NCBI RefSeq assembly: GCF_014200175.1
Contig: NZ_JACHBD010000001.1
Span: 868,001-932,000 of the forward strand
Length of the DNA: 64,000 bases
Direction of reading: 5' to 3'
Source: Rhizobium lentis
GTDB lineage: Bacteria; Pseudomonadota; Alphaproteobacteria; Rhizobiales; Rhizobiaceae
How positions within the stretch are numbered: the first letter of the stretch is position 1; each line of letters opens with the position of its first letter. The position numbers and the translations under genes were made by a program. Below are positions 9,555 to 17,507 of this stretch, one piece after another. The notes beneath the pieces were generated by a model, which saw only the letters and a program-made list of their open reading frames with translations, made no database searches and was not told the origin of the DNA.

Positions 9555-10478
9555 GTGAACGGAAGACGGTTTCTGTCGATCGGTGAATGCATGGTGGAGC
9601 TCTCGCAGGCCGGCGACGGCCTGCTGCGCAAGGGCTTTGCCGGCGATACCTTCAATACCGCCTGGTATGCCCGCGCCTGCCTTGGCCCCGATTGGTCGGT
9701 CGATTATTTCACCGCGCTCGGTGACGACGCCATGTCGGACGAGATGGCTGCTTTTATCGCCGGAGCGGGTATCGGCACGAACCTCATCCGCCGCATCAAG
9801 GGCAAGACGCCCGGCCTCTACATGATCAACCTGAAGAACGGCGAACGCTCCTTCAGCTATTGGCGTGACAGTTCGGCCGCCCGCAGCTTGGCGGCCGATC
9901 CGGATCATCTGCGCGAGGCGGTGGAAAGCGCTGAAGTCATCTATTTCTCCGGCATCACCCTTGCCATCCTGCCGCAGGAGGATGCCGCAACGCTGCTCTC
10001 CGAAATCCGCCGCGCCAAGGCCGTCGGCAAGCTCGTGGTTTTCGACCCCAACATCCGGCCACGCCTCTGGTCAAGCTACGACGTGATGCATACGACGATC
10101 AGTGAAGGCGCTCGCTCCTCCGTGCTCGTGATGCCGAGCTTTGACGATGAGGCCGCTCATTTCGGCGACGATTCCATCGAGGCGACCATTCATCGCTACC
10201 GCGCGCTAGGCGCCCTCGACGTTGTGGTCAAGAATGGCGCAGACGGTGTCAACTTGAATTTCGGCGGCGAGGAGAGCTTCGTTCCGGCCGAAAAGGTCGA
10301 GAAGGTCGTCGACACCACCAGCGCCGGCGATAGTTTCAACGGCGCCTTCCTCGCACGCTATCTGGAAACCCAGGACGCGCCGGCCGCCGCCCGCTTTGCC
10401 GCGAAGGTGGCAGCCCGCGTCGTCAGTGAGCATGGCGCCTTGGTCGCAAAGGAAAAGCTCGGATTGAGGGGGCGTTAA
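9555..10478 (+). CDS. kdgK: 2-dehydro-3-deoxygluconokinase (PfkB family)
   Basis: Sugar kinase of the ribokinase/PfkB fold, 307 residues, expected to phosphorylate 2-keto-3-deoxygluconate for the Entner-Doudoroff route. The N-terminal pattern GECMVELS...GFAGDTFNTAWYAR is typical of KDG kinases, and the C-terminal PfkB signature DTTSAGDSFNGAFLA carries the catalytic Asp and the anion hole. The start is GTG, chosen because GGAGG sits 6 nt upstream (CCCGGAGGACAAG). It is monocistronic; no KDPG aldolase gene adjoins it. Other PfkB sugar kinases (fructokinase) are possible, but the N-terminal motif favours KDG. Confidence 0.88.
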   Translation: MNGRRFLSIGECMVELSQAGDGLLRKGFAGDTFNTAWYARACLGPDWSVDYFTALGDDAMSDEMAAFIAGAGIGTNLIRRIKGKTPGLYMINLKNGERSFSYWRDSSAARSLAADPDHLREAVESAEVIYFSGITLAILPQEDAATLLSEIRRAKAVGKLVVFDPNIRPRLWSSYDVMHTTISEGARSSVLVMPSFDDEAAHFGDDSIEATIHRYRALGALDVVVKNGADGVNLNFGGEESFVPAEKVEKVVDTTSAGDSFNGAFLARYLETQDAPAAARFAAKVAARVVSEHGALVAKEKLGLRGR

Positions 10479-10519
10479 GCCCGCGCATGACGACGAACAT
10501 ACGAACGCCATGCGCGGGC
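10479..10519. terminator. Long stem between convergent kdgK and gstI
   Basis: An 11-bp perfect inverted repeat, GCCCGCGCATG (10479-10489) and CATGCGCGGGC (10509-10519), begins at the kdgK stop codon. There is no T-run after it. Placed between two convergent genes it could act as a terminator for either side. Confidence 0.55.
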
Positions 10520-10562
10520 GCTCCCCGCCGTGTCGGCGTTGCCTGCCGTGGGAATCAAGCAA

Positions 10563-10754
10563 TCAGGACTTCGTCGGCCGATCGGACTCGCGAACCGCCT
10601 CGTCATGATACCAGCAGCTGTCGAGCGCCGCGTCGCAGACATCGGCTGCCTCGCGCTCCATCAGCCGGGCGCGTTCGAACCGGCTGGGGCTCCGCGCCGG
10701 CTTGACGGGAAACTGGTAGATCGTTGCGGATTCACGATGGAAACCGGTGGGCAT
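10563..10754 (-). CDS. gstI: GstI, peptide inhibitor of glnII translation (DUF2735)
   Basis: A 63-residue protein with the DUF2735 hallmark ATIYQFPVKP near the N-terminus and a C-terminal half rich in charged residues (MEREAADVCDAALDSCWYHDEAV). In R. leguminosarum a 63-residue GstI encoded divergently from glnII is known to inhibit translation of the glnII mRNA; size, orientation and neighbour match exactly. The ATG is supported by GGAGG 7 nt upstream (10762-10766 on the plus strand as CCTCC). Transcription would start in the 10.77-10.86 kb region where two perfect palindromes lie, so nitrogen control by NtrC at these sites is likely but not shown by sequence alone. Confidence 0.9.
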   Translation of the reverse strand: MPTGFHRESATIYQFPVKPARSPSRFERARLMEREAADVCDAALDSCWYHDEAVRESDRPTKS

Positions 10755-10821
10755 AAGATCGCCTCCATTCCGTTCGGCGCATCAACATTCGACGTCACGA
10801 CCTTAGCACGATGCACATAGT

Positions 10822-10838
10822 TTATGCAAATTGCATAA
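10822..10838. promoter_or_regulatory. Perfect palindrome 1 between gstI and glnII
   Basis: TTATGCAAATTGCATAA is an 8+1+8 perfect palindrome, about 70 bp upstream of the gstI start codon and about 220 bp upstream of the glnII sigma-54 promoter. The half-site TGCA recurs just upstream in GATGCACATAG. Candidate NtrC operator; the call rests on position, symmetry and the known NtrC control of this gene pair. Confidence 0.5.
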
Positions 10839-10839
10839 A

Positions 10840-10857
10840 ATATATGCACGCATATAT
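10840..10857. promoter_or_regulatory. Perfect palindrome 2 between gstI and glnII
   Basis: ATATATGCACGCATATAT is an 8+2+8 perfect palindrome starting 1 bp after palindrome 1. The two centres are about 18-19 bp apart, which is nearly two helical turns, so two dimers could bind on one face. Candidate second NtrC site or operator for gstI. Confidence 0.5.
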
Positions 10858-11054
10858 TGTGATTGATCGATATGCTGTCTCTGCGCCCAGCGTCCGCCTA
10901 TTTGTTCAACACTTCATCACCTCGGGCTAACGCCGAAATTTTCATCCGGTTCCAAAGCCGAAATTCGTTTTCCCGCGGAAAGCGGGCATTTCCAACACAG
11001 CGAAATGCGTGTCGGCCGGCTGATGTGCGATTTTTCTGGTACCGGCGGCCGAAC

Positions 11055-11070
11055 TGGCACGCTACGTGCT
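11055..11070 (+). promoter_or_regulatory. Sigma-54 (-24/-12) promoter of glnII
   Basis: TGGCAC-GCTAC-GTGCT matches the RpoN consensus with the invariant GG (11056-11057) and GC (11068-11069) separated by exactly 10 bp. Transcription would start near 11081, leaving an 80-nt leader before glnII. This is the expected NtrC-activated promoter for type II glutamine synthetase in rhizobia. Confidence 0.8.
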
Positions 11071-11160
11071 TTTAAAGGTGCATCCCCTGGCGGTTGGATG
11101 CGCTTGCGCGCCGAGATCGTCTCCGGATTTGCTCACCTTCGTAGCATTGAGAGAGTCACG

Positions 11161-12201
11161 ATGACAAAATATAAGCTCGAGTATATTTGGCTCGATGGGT
11201 ACACTCCGGTACCGAACCTGCGTGGCAAGACGCAGATCAAGGAATTTGACGCATTCCCGACGCTGGAACAGCTTCCGCTCTGGGGCTTCGACGGTTCGTC
11301 GACCATGCAGGCCGAAGGCCGCAGCTCAGATTGCGTGCTGAAGCCCGTCGCAATCTATCCCGACCCCGCCCGCACCAACGGCGTTCTCGTCATGTGCGAA
11401 GTCATGATGCCCGATGGCGTCACGCCGCACCCGAGCAACGCCCGCGCCACCATCCTTGACGATGAAGATGCTTGGTTCGGCTTCGAGCAGGAATATTTCT
11501 TCTACCAGAACGGCCGTCCGCTCGGTTTCCCCGAGCAGGGCTATCCGGCGCCGCAGGGCCCCTACTACACCGGCGTCGGCTATTCGAACGTCGGCGATGT
11601 CGCCCGCGAAATCGTCGAAGAACATCTCGACCTCTGCCTGGCTGCCGGCATCAACCACGAAGGCATCAACGCCGAAGTGGCCAAGGGCCAGTGGGAATTC
11701 CAGATTTTCGGCAAGGGCTCCAAGAAGGCCGCTGACCAGATCTGGATGGCGCGTTACCTGCTGCAGCGCCTGACCGAAAAATACGGCATCGACATCGAGT
11801 ATCATTGCAAGCCGCTCGGCGACACCGACTGGAATGGTTCGGGAATGCATTGCAACTTCTCGACCAAGTACATGCGCGAAGTTGGCGGTAAGGCCTATTT
11901 CGAGGCGCTGATGGCCCAGTTCGAAAAGAACCTGATGGATCACATCAACGTCTACGGCCCGGACAATGACAAGCGCCTGACCGGCAAGCACGAAACCGCG
12001 CCGTGGAACAAATTCTCCTACGGCGTTGCAGACCGTGGCGCCTCGATCCGCGTGCCGCACTCCTTCATCAAGAACGACTACAAGGGCTATCTGGAAGATC
12101 GCCGCCCGAACTCGCAGGGCTGCCCCTACCAGATCGCTTCCCAGGTACTGAAGACGATCTCGGAAGTTCCGCTCTCCGGTTCGGCTTCCGCTGCCGCCTA
12201 A
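11161..12201 (+). CDS. glnII: Glutamine synthetase type II
   Basis: Eukaryote-like glutamine synthetase of 346 residues making glutamine from glutamate, ammonium and ATP in the cytoplasm. Motifs in order: LEYIWLDGYTPVPNLRGKT at the N-terminus, WGFDGSSTMQAEG, the catalytic EQEYFFYQNGRP, GINAEVAKGQWEFQIFGKG, NGSGMHCNFSTKYMR, and the C-terminal ADRGASIRVPHSF. An upstream in-frame extension to 11005 exists but would run through the sigma-54 promoter, so the ATG at 11161 is the real start. Rhizobia use GSII under nitrogen limitation, under NtrC/RpoN control, with GstI lowering translation when nitrogen is plentiful. A strong terminator follows. Confidence 0.97.
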   Translation: MTKYKLEYIWLDGYTPVPNLRGKTQIKEFDAFPTLEQLPLWGFDGSSTMQAEGRSSDCVLKPVAIYPDPARTNGVLVMCEVMMPDGVTPHPSNARATILDDEDAWFGFEQEYFFYQNGRPLGFPEQGYPAPQGPYYTGVGYSNVGDVAREIVEEHLDLCLAAGINHEGINAEVAKGQWEFQIFGKGSKKAADQIWMARYLLQRLTEKYGIDIEYHCKPLGDTDWNGSGMHCNFSTKYMREVGGKAYFEALMAQFEKNLMDHINVYGPDNDKRLTGKHETAPWNKFSYGVADRGASIRVPHSFIKNDYKGYLEDRRPNSQGCPYQIASQVLKTISEVPLSGSASAAA

Positions 12202-12212
12202 CAACCTCCCAA

Positions 12213-12250
12213 GCGGCGCCGGCCTCCCCGCCGGCGCCGTTCCTCTTTTT
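12213..12250 (+). terminator. Terminator of glnII
   Basis: Perfect 10-bp stem CGGCGCCGGC (12214-12223) and GCCGGCGCCG (12230-12239) with a 6-nt loop, followed by TTCCTCTTTTT. It starts 12 bp after the glnII stop codon. Confidence 0.85.
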
Positions 12251-12321
12251 GCCTACCCCTTCATTGTCGACATAATTACCGGCTCCTACGGCCCTAACCT
12301 CCTATAATGGCTCATACAGGG

Positions 12322-12339
12322 CTGTAATATTTCCATCAT
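12322..12339 (+). promoter_or_regulatory. Possible PHO box upstream of the GT4 gene
   Basis: CTGTAAT-ATTT-CCATCAT matches the rhizobial PhoB consensus CTGTCAT-N4-CTGTCAT at 6 of 7 and 5 of 7 half-site positions with the exact 4-bp spacer. It lies about 100 bp before the glycosyltransferase start codon. One degenerate site is weak evidence by itself. Confidence 0.4.
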
Positions 12340-12436
12340 GCACTTCCGCCAAAATAAGAGAGCGGGAATCGCCAATCCGGAACCCCGCCAGGGGTCGCGC
12401 GTTGCCATACCTAAGCGACGCTGATGGAAACGAGAT

Positions 12437-13618
12437 ATGCTGCAACGTCCGGCAAACACTTATAGCGGCGAGAGCTGGGCCAATGCCGCAGCCGCCGGAA
12501 ATCTGCCGGAACGGCTGGTGATCGTCACCGACGCCTGGCACCCGCAGGTCAACGGCGTCGTGCGCTCGATCGAGAACACCAATCGCGAATTGGCGAAGAT
12601 GGGCGTTGAGGTTTCGATGGTGACGCCGGAGCGCTTCAACAGCATCCCCTGCCCGACCTACCCGGAGATCCGCCTGTCGATCGCCAGTTACCGCCGCGTC
12701 GCGCGCGAGATCGAAAAGCATAATCCCACCTATGTGCACATCGCCACCGAAGGTCCGCTGGGGCTGACCGCCCGCCGCTGGTGCCTGCGCAAGGGCATGC
12801 CCTTCTCCACCAGCTATCACACCCGCTTTCCCGAATATGTTTCCGCCCGCCTGCCGATCCCGCAGAGCTGGCTCTATGCTTTCATACGCTGGTTCCACAA
12901 TGGCGGCGCCGGCTGCATGGTCGCGACGCCGAGCCTGGCCCGCGAGCTGTCAGCCCGCGGCATCAAGAATTTGATGCCCTGGACCCGCGGTATCGACGCC
13001 ACGCAATTTCATCCCATGCCGCTCGAACAGGAGCCATTCGGCCTACCGCGCCCGATCTTCATGACCGTCGGTCGTGTCGCGTTGGAAAAGAACCTGCCGG
13101 CCTTCCTCGATCTCGACCTGCCTGGCTCGAAGGTGGTGGTCGGCGATGGCCCGGCACGCGCCGAACTGGAGCAGCGTTATCCGGACGTGCATTTTACCGG
13201 CGTGAAATTCGGCGAGGATCTGGCGAAGGCCTATGCTCAGGCTGACGTCTTCGTCTTTCCGTCGCTCACCGACACCTTTGGCAACACCATCCTCGAAGCG
13301 CTGGCGTCGGGCGTGCCGGTTGCGGCCTATCCAGTCACTGGGCCGCTCGACATTATCGGCGAGGATAGTCAGGTCGGGGCGCTGGATGCGGACCTGCGCA
13401 CCGCCTGCCTTGCCGCCCGTTCCGCTTCGCGCGAGAAGGCGCGCACGTTGGCCATGCAATATTCCTGGGAAGCGGCGACGACGCAGTTCATCAACAATAT
13501 CCGCGCCGCCAATGGCGTGATCACGCCGAAATGGAAGAAGGCCTGGCAATTTGCCAAGTCGCTTCCGAGAAGCAGAAAGCCCGGCGAAACCACCGGGCCC
13601 TTGCCGTCCGTGGACTGA
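12437..13618 (+). CDS. GT4-family glycosyltransferase, lipid-type
   Basis: A GT-B fold glycosyltransferase of 393 residues. The N-terminal acceptor domain starts LVIVTDAWHPQVNGVVRSIENT, the signature of the MgtA/PimB-like branch that also includes bacterial glycolipid synthases. The C-terminal nucleotide-sugar domain has FMTVGRVALEKNLPAFLDL, VGDGPARAELE and SLTDTFGNTILEALASGVPV; in the EX7E motif the first Glu is replaced by Asp. No signal peptide or membrane helix. With the possible PHO box upstream, a role in making phosphorus-free membrane glycolipids during phosphate starvation is a reasonable guess, as known for related Agrobacterium enzymes. A mannosyltransferase for polysaccharide is the main alternative. 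Confidence 0.82.
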   Translation: MLQRPANTYSGESWANAAAAGNLPERLVIVTDAWHPQVNGVVRSIENTNRELAKMGVEVSMVTPERFNSIPCPTYPEIRLSIASYRRVAREIEKHNPTYVHIATEGPLGLTARRWCLRKGMPFSTSYHTRFPEYVSARLPIPQSWLYAFIRWFHNGGAGCMVATPSLARELSARGIKNLMPWTRGIDATQFHPMPLEQEPFGLPRPIFMTVGRVALEKNLPAFLDLDLPGSKVVVGDGPARAELEQRYPDVHFTGVKFGEDLAKAYAQADVFVFPSLTDTFGNTILEALASGVPVAAYPVTGPLDIIGEDSQVGALDADLRTACLAARSASREKARTLAMQYSWEAATTQFINNIRAANGVITPKWKKAWQFAKSLPRSRKPGETTGPLPSVD

Positions 13619-13624
13619 TCCGGC

Positions 13625-14638
13625 TCACTTCTGAAGCGCGCTGCGAAGTGTATCGTTCGCGACCTTGATCGCGCTGCGGACCGCCGGCGTTTCGGCAATC
13701 GCATTCAGCAGCACGAAATCGTGGATCGTACCGTTGTAGCGGATCGAGGTGACCTTGACGCCGGCCTGGCTGAGCTTGCGGCCATAGGCTTCGCCTTCGT
13801 CGCGCAGCACATCGTTTTCATCGGTGATGATAAGGACCGGCGGCAGGCCGTTGAGCTGTTCGAGCGATGCCTGCAGCGGTGAAGCCGTCGGCTCCTTGCG
13901 CTTGGCCTCGTCAGGCAGATAGGCGTTCCAGAACCACTTCATCGCTTCCTTGGTCAGCCAGGGGCCATTGGCGAACTCATTATAGGAACCATTGTCGAAA
14001 TTGGCGTCGGTGACCGGGTAGAACAGCACCTGCTGGTCGATGGTGGGACCGCCGCGCTCCTTGGCAAGCAGCGTCACCACCGCCGCCATGTTGCCGCCGA
14101 CGCTGTCACCTGCGACCGCGAGCCTGCCGGCGTCGATGTTGAATTCCTTGGCATGCTCGGCGACATATTTGGTCGCGGCATAGGCCTGCTCGATGGCCAC
14201 GGGGTAACGGGCCTCCGGCGAGCGTTCGTAGTCGACGAAGACGACGGCGGCATCGGCGCCATTGGCGATTTCCCGCACCAGTCGGTCATGTGTATCCGCA
14301 TCGCCGAGCACCCAGCCGCCGCCGTGGAAGTAGAGAACGACCGGCAGCGCGCCCTTGGCATGTTCCGGGCGGACGATGCGCAGCTTGATGCTGCCGGTCG
14401 GGCCTGTTTTGATGACCTTATCCTCTTCCTTTGCGGCGAGCTTTTTGACCTCGCCCTTCTGCGCGCCGGACAGAACGTTACGGGCGTCGGCCGGCGATAG
14501 CGTGTAGATCGGTTTGCCGCCGGCAAGACCGTCGATGAACGTCTGCGTTGTCGGCTCGAGCACCGGGTCGGCAAGCGCGCCGACGGCGGAAGCTGCCAGG
14601 AGTGCTGCTGCGGAAACTGCGGTCTTGATGGTCGACAT
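13625..14638 (-). CDS. Exported alpha/beta-hydrolase esterase (HSL family)
   Basis: An esterase/lipase of the hormone-sensitive-lipase family, about 337 residues from the ATG at 14638, chosen because AAAGGA lies 7-8 nt upstream and the N-terminus then becomes a clean signal peptide (MSTIKTAVSAAALLAASAVGALA). The oxyanion motif HGGGW (about residues 105-109), nucleophile Ser179 in GDSVGGN, the acid in DENDVLRDEG and the histidine in GTIHDFV form a complete triad. It would hydrolyse short acyl esters in the periplasm. Upstream lie two copies of an operator-like repeat and a divergent, decayed ohrR-type regulator gene, so control of this gene may have been lost. It converges on the glycosyltransferase 6 bp away. 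Confidence 0.87.
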   Translation of the reverse strand: MSTIKTAVSAAALLAASAVGALADPVLEPTTQTFIDGLAGGKPIYTLSPADARNVLSGAQKGEVKKLAAKEEDKVIKTGPTGSIKLRIVRPEHAKGALPVVLYFHGGGWVLGDADTHDRLVREIANGADAAVVFVDYERSPEARYPVAIEQAYAATKYVAEHAKEFNIDAGRLAVAGDSVGGNMAAVVTLLAKERGGPTIDQQVLFYPVTDANFDNGSYNEFANGPWLTKEAMKWFWNAYLPDEAKRKEPTASPLQASLEQLNGLPPVLIITDENDVLRDEGEAYGRKLSQAGVKVTSIRYNGTIHDFVLLNAIAETPAVRSAIKVANDTLRSALQK

Positions 14639-14684
14639 TGTCTGGTCCTTTCCGTTTTTCGATGTTCGCTCTTTTATATCGCGC

Positions 14685-14699
14685 ACGATTATTTATCGC
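14685..14699. promoter_or_regulatory. Operator-like repeat, copy 1
   Basis: ACGATTATTTATCGC contains the inverted repeat CGAT-N5-ATCG. An identical 15-bp copy lies 58 bp away at 14743-14757, both between the esterase and the divergent OhrR/MarR remnant. Likely old operators of that regulator. Confidence 0.5.
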
Positions 14700-14742
14700 G
14701 CAACTTCAATTTCGACATACCTGCCATGCATAAAGATCGCTT

Positions 14743-14757
14743 ACGATTATTTATCGC
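14743..14757. promoter_or_regulatory. Operator-like repeat, copy 2
   Basis: Second identical copy of ACGATTATTTATCGC, followed by CAAGATTAATA. It lies 31 bp before the start codon of the regulator remnant. Together the two copies fit a divergent control region. Confidence 0.5.
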
Positions 14758-14788
14758 AAGATTAATATTATCCGGTTTGGAGATCCCC

Positions 14789-15180
14789 ATGCTCGAGCCG
14801 CTGAAGCTCGACCTTTTCGTCTGCTTAGCCGTCTTAAAGCGGGCCACGCGCTGAACCGCGTCTACAAGCCGCTTCTTGACACGCTCGGCCGCTTGGGAAC
14901 AAAAGGGCCAAACGGTCGGCGGCCTCGGCTAAAAGCTCTTCCTGGAATCAAGCACGCTGACGCCGCTGCTGAAACGCCTCGAAAGCGCCGGCTATATCAG
15001 CCGCGAGCGCAGCAGCGCGGACGAACGCGTCGTCGTCATCCGCTTGAGCGAAGCAGGCATTCGCCTGAAGGAAAAGGCGATCGGCATTCCCGGCTGAATC
15101 GCGGAAGCCAGCTGCCGCGATGCGGCGGATCTCACTCGGCTGCAGGCTGAGGCCGTGGCGTTGCGCGAGGCGCTGAATAA
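14789..15180 (+). pseudogene. Decayed MarR/OhrR-type regulator
   Basis: Fragments of an OhrR-like peroxide-sensing MarR repressor can be read in successive frames. MLEPLKLDLFVCLAV starts at 14789; a frameshift near 14836 leads to AGHALNRVYKPLLDTLG; about ten residues are then missing; EQKGQTVGGLG follows and hits TAA at 14930 where the family has Glu; KLFLESSTLTPLLKRLESAG and SRERSSADERVVVIRLSEAG follow; a TGA at 15095 sits where a Cys or similar residue is expected. No stop ends the frame where the family normally ends. With at least four lesions this is a true pseudogene, not a sequencing slip. The neighbour is the divergent exported esterase. Confidence 0.88.
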
Positions 15181-15283
15181 GAGCGTGGTTTCAGTTCCCG
15201 GCGATCAAATAGATGCCGTTCGAGGAGGCCTCCCTCTGCCCGGCAGGGCAGAGGGGAGTGTCCCAAACACCAGCGCCAAAAAC

Positions 15284-16705
15284 CTACGTCCGCTTCTTCT
15301 TCGATTCGTACGGATTATCAGGCGAACGGAAATGGATGCGGATCGGCACGCTCGGCATGTCGAAATCGGCACGCAACCCGTTGATCAAGTAGCGCGTATA
15401 AGATTCCGGCAGCGCGTCGGAACGGGTGCAGGAAATCATGAAGGCCGGCGGGCGGGCCTTGACCTGGGTCATGTATTTCAGCTTGATGCGCCGACCGGAC
15501 ACGGCCGGTGGCGGATGCTGGATCTGCTGCGTTTCCAGCCATCGGTTGAGCCGTGCCGTCGAGATGCGCTTGTTCCAGACCCTGTCGGTGTCGATGATCG
15601 ATTGCATCAGCTTGTCCAGCCCCCAGCCGGTCTGGCCGGAGATCGGCACGGCGCGAATGCCGCGCGCCTGCGGCAGCAGACGGTCGGTCTTTTCGCGCAG
15701 GTCGGCAAGCACTGCCTGCCGGTCCTCGATCATGTCCCATTTGTTGAAGGCGAGGACGGCGGCGCGCCCCTCGCGCAGCACGAGATCGACGATCTGCAGG
15801 TCCTGCTTTTCGAAGGGGATCGTCGCGTCGAAGACGATAACGACCGTCTCGGCGAAGCGGATGGCGCGCAGAGCATCGGCGACCGAAAGTTTCTCCAGCT
15901 TCTCGGTTACCCGCGCCTTGCGGCGCATGCCTGCGGTGTCGAACATCTTGATGGTGCGGCCGCGCCAATCCCATTCGACCGAGATGGAGTCCCGGGTGAT
16001 ACCGGCCTCCGGCCCGGTCAACAGCCGGTCCTCGCCGAGGAAACGGTTGATCAGCGTCGACTTGCCCGCATTCGGCCGACCGACGATCGCCACCCTGAGC
16101 GGCCTGGTGTCGTCATAGATCGGCTCTTCATCCTCGCCGTCGGCCTCGTTTTCGCCCGGCGGAATGTCGACATCGGTAACCGCGACATCGTCCTTGGCAT
16201 AGGCACGGTCCTTGCCGATCGCCTCGACGATCGCGTCGCGCAGGTCGAGCATGCCCTGCCCGTGCTCGGCCGAAATCGGCGTCGGCTCGCCAAGCCCCAG
16301 CGTATAGGCGTCGTAGAAGCCGCTGTCGGAGCCGCGCGCTTCGGATTTATTGGCGACGAGCACCACCGGCTTGCCGCGTCGGCGCAGCATCTCGGCAAGA
16401 GCGGTATCAACAGGTGTCAGCCCGTTCTTGGCATCGACGACGAAAAGCGAAAGATCGGCCTCGTCGATCGCCGCTTCCGTCTGGGCGCGCATCCGGCCCT
16501 GCAGACTTTCCTCGTCGGCTTCTTCCAGACCTGCCGTGTCGATAATCGTAAAGGTCAAGCCCATCAGCCGCGCATCACCCGGCCGGCGGTCGCGCGTCAC
16601 GCCGGGCGTATCGTCGACGAGCGCAAGCTTCTTGCCCACCAGGCGGTTGAAAAGCGTCGACTTGCCGACATTCGGACGACCGACGATGGCGACCGTGAAA
16701 CTCAT
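15284..16705 (-). CDS. der: Ribosome-assembly GTPase Der (EngA)
   Basis: Essential GTPase for 50S ribosome maturation, 473 residues, with two tandem G domains. The first P-loop is GRPNVGKST near the N-terminus with DTPGVTRDR and NKSE; the second is GRPNAGKST with DTAGMRR and NKWD; a C-terminal KH-like domain ends the protein. An acidic linker ([14 protein letters not shown]) separates the two domains as usual. It lies 15 bp downstream of the TPR membrane protein gene and shares its direction, matching the common yfgM-der order of proteobacteria. Confidence 0.97.
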   Translation of the reverse strand: MSFTVAIVGRPNVGKSTLFNRLVGKKLALVDDTPGVTRDRRPGDARLMGLTFTIIDTAGLEEADEESLQGRMRAQTEAAIDEADLSLFVVDAKNGLTPVDTALAEMLRRRGKPVVLVANKSEARGSDSGFYDAYTLGLGEPTPISAEHGQGMLDLRDAIVEAIGKDRAYAKDDVAVTDVDIPPGENEADGEDEEPIYDDTRPLRVAIVGRPNAGKSTLINRFLGEDRLLTGPEAGITRDSISVEWDWRGRTIKMFDTAGMRRKARVTEKLEKLSVADALRAIRFAETVVIVFDATIPFEKQDLQIVDLVLREGRAAVLAFNKWDMIEDRQAVLADLREKTDRLLPQARGIRAVPISGQTGWGLDKLMQSIIDTDRVWNKRISTARLNRWLETQQIQHPPPAVSGRRIKLKYMTQVKARPPAFMISCTRSDALPESYTRYLINGLRADFDMPSVPIRIHFRSPDNPYESKKKRT

Positions 16706-16720
16706 TCTTTTTCCTTAAAC

Positions 16721-17404
16721 TCAGCCCTGCGCGGCGGGCGCCTTGCCGGATGCGGTAATGAGATCAAGCATCATCTGGGCGCGATTGGCAACAGGACGCG
16801 GGCTTTCGGCGTCATCGATAATCGACTGGAACCACTGCCGCGCCTGCGCCATATTGCCGGCCTTGTAGGCGGCCAGGCCGAGTGCCTCGCGCGCCGAATG
16901 GCGGAAGGCATTGCCCGGCACGGCCATTTCCTCGATCGCGGCCGAAACTTGCTCATAGGAGCCGTTTTCAATCAGCAGCCAGCCGGCTCGCATTTTGGCG
17001 GCATCGCGCACGGCAGCCGGAACGCCGTTGTCTTTGCCGATCTCGTTGAAGGCGGCGATTGCAGCGCCGGCGTCACCCTTCTGCGCCTGAACGGTGGCAG
17101 CCCGCATGCGCGCCAGCACCGGATAGGCGCCATGGCCTTCCTTCTCCAGCTTGTCGAGCGCGGCCAGCGCTTCGTCGTTCTTGTTCTCGTCGGCGAGTTT
17201 CATTGCTGCCAGGAACTGGTCGCCGGCGCTGGAGGAGCGCGTATCGTCCCAATATTCGTAGAGAACCTTGCCGGCGGTGCCGACGACAATCAGGATGGCG
17301 ACGACGATGATATAGCGTCCGAACCGGCGCCATACGCCCTTCATCTGGTCGGATCGCAATTCCTCATTGACTTCACGGATGAAGCTGTCGTCGTTGAATG
17401 CCAT
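16721..17404 (-). CDS. TPR-containing inner-membrane protein (YfgM-like)
   Basis: A 227-residue protein starting MAFNDDSFIREVNEELRSDQ; the longer frame to 17452 lacks support. It has a cytoplasmic N-terminus, one membrane helix (RYIIVVAILIVVGTAGKVLYEYW, about residues 27-49) and a periplasmic tetratricopeptide-like region of about 170 residues (DUF2133/TPR_21). In enterobacteria YfgM is an ancillary partner of the SecYEG-PpiD chaperone system, and the neighbour there is often BamB and Der. Here der follows directly; no BamB-like gene is present. The likely role is assisting folding of exported proteins. Confidence 0.8.
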   Translation of the reverse strand: MAFNDDSFIREVNEELRSDQMKGVWRRFGRYIIVVAILIVVGTAGKVLYEYWDDTRSSSAGDQFLAAMKLADENKNDEALAALDKLEKEGHGAYPVLARMRAATVQAQKGDAGAAIAAFNEIGKDNGVPAAVRDAAKMRAGWLLIENGSYEQVSAAIEEMAVPGNAFRHSAREALGLAAYKAGNMAQARQWFQSIIDDAESPRPVANRAQMMLDLITASGKAPAAQG

Positions 17405-17507
17405 TCTCGTCTCCGGCCGCGGCAATACCCATAGGCTGTGCGCTACGCACATTGCCGGGCCTTCTACCGCATTTTGCCGCGGTTGTAAGGGGGATATGAA
17501 AGATTCG

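Noticed and set aside
11005..11160. N-terminal extension of glnII from 11005
   Set aside because: It would be translated from DNA that contains the sigma-54 promoter; the family start is the ATG at 11161.
15155..17434. A 759-codon open frame on the plus strand
   Set aside because: It is the mirror of der and the TPR protein gene. Those genes have clear motifs; this frame has none.
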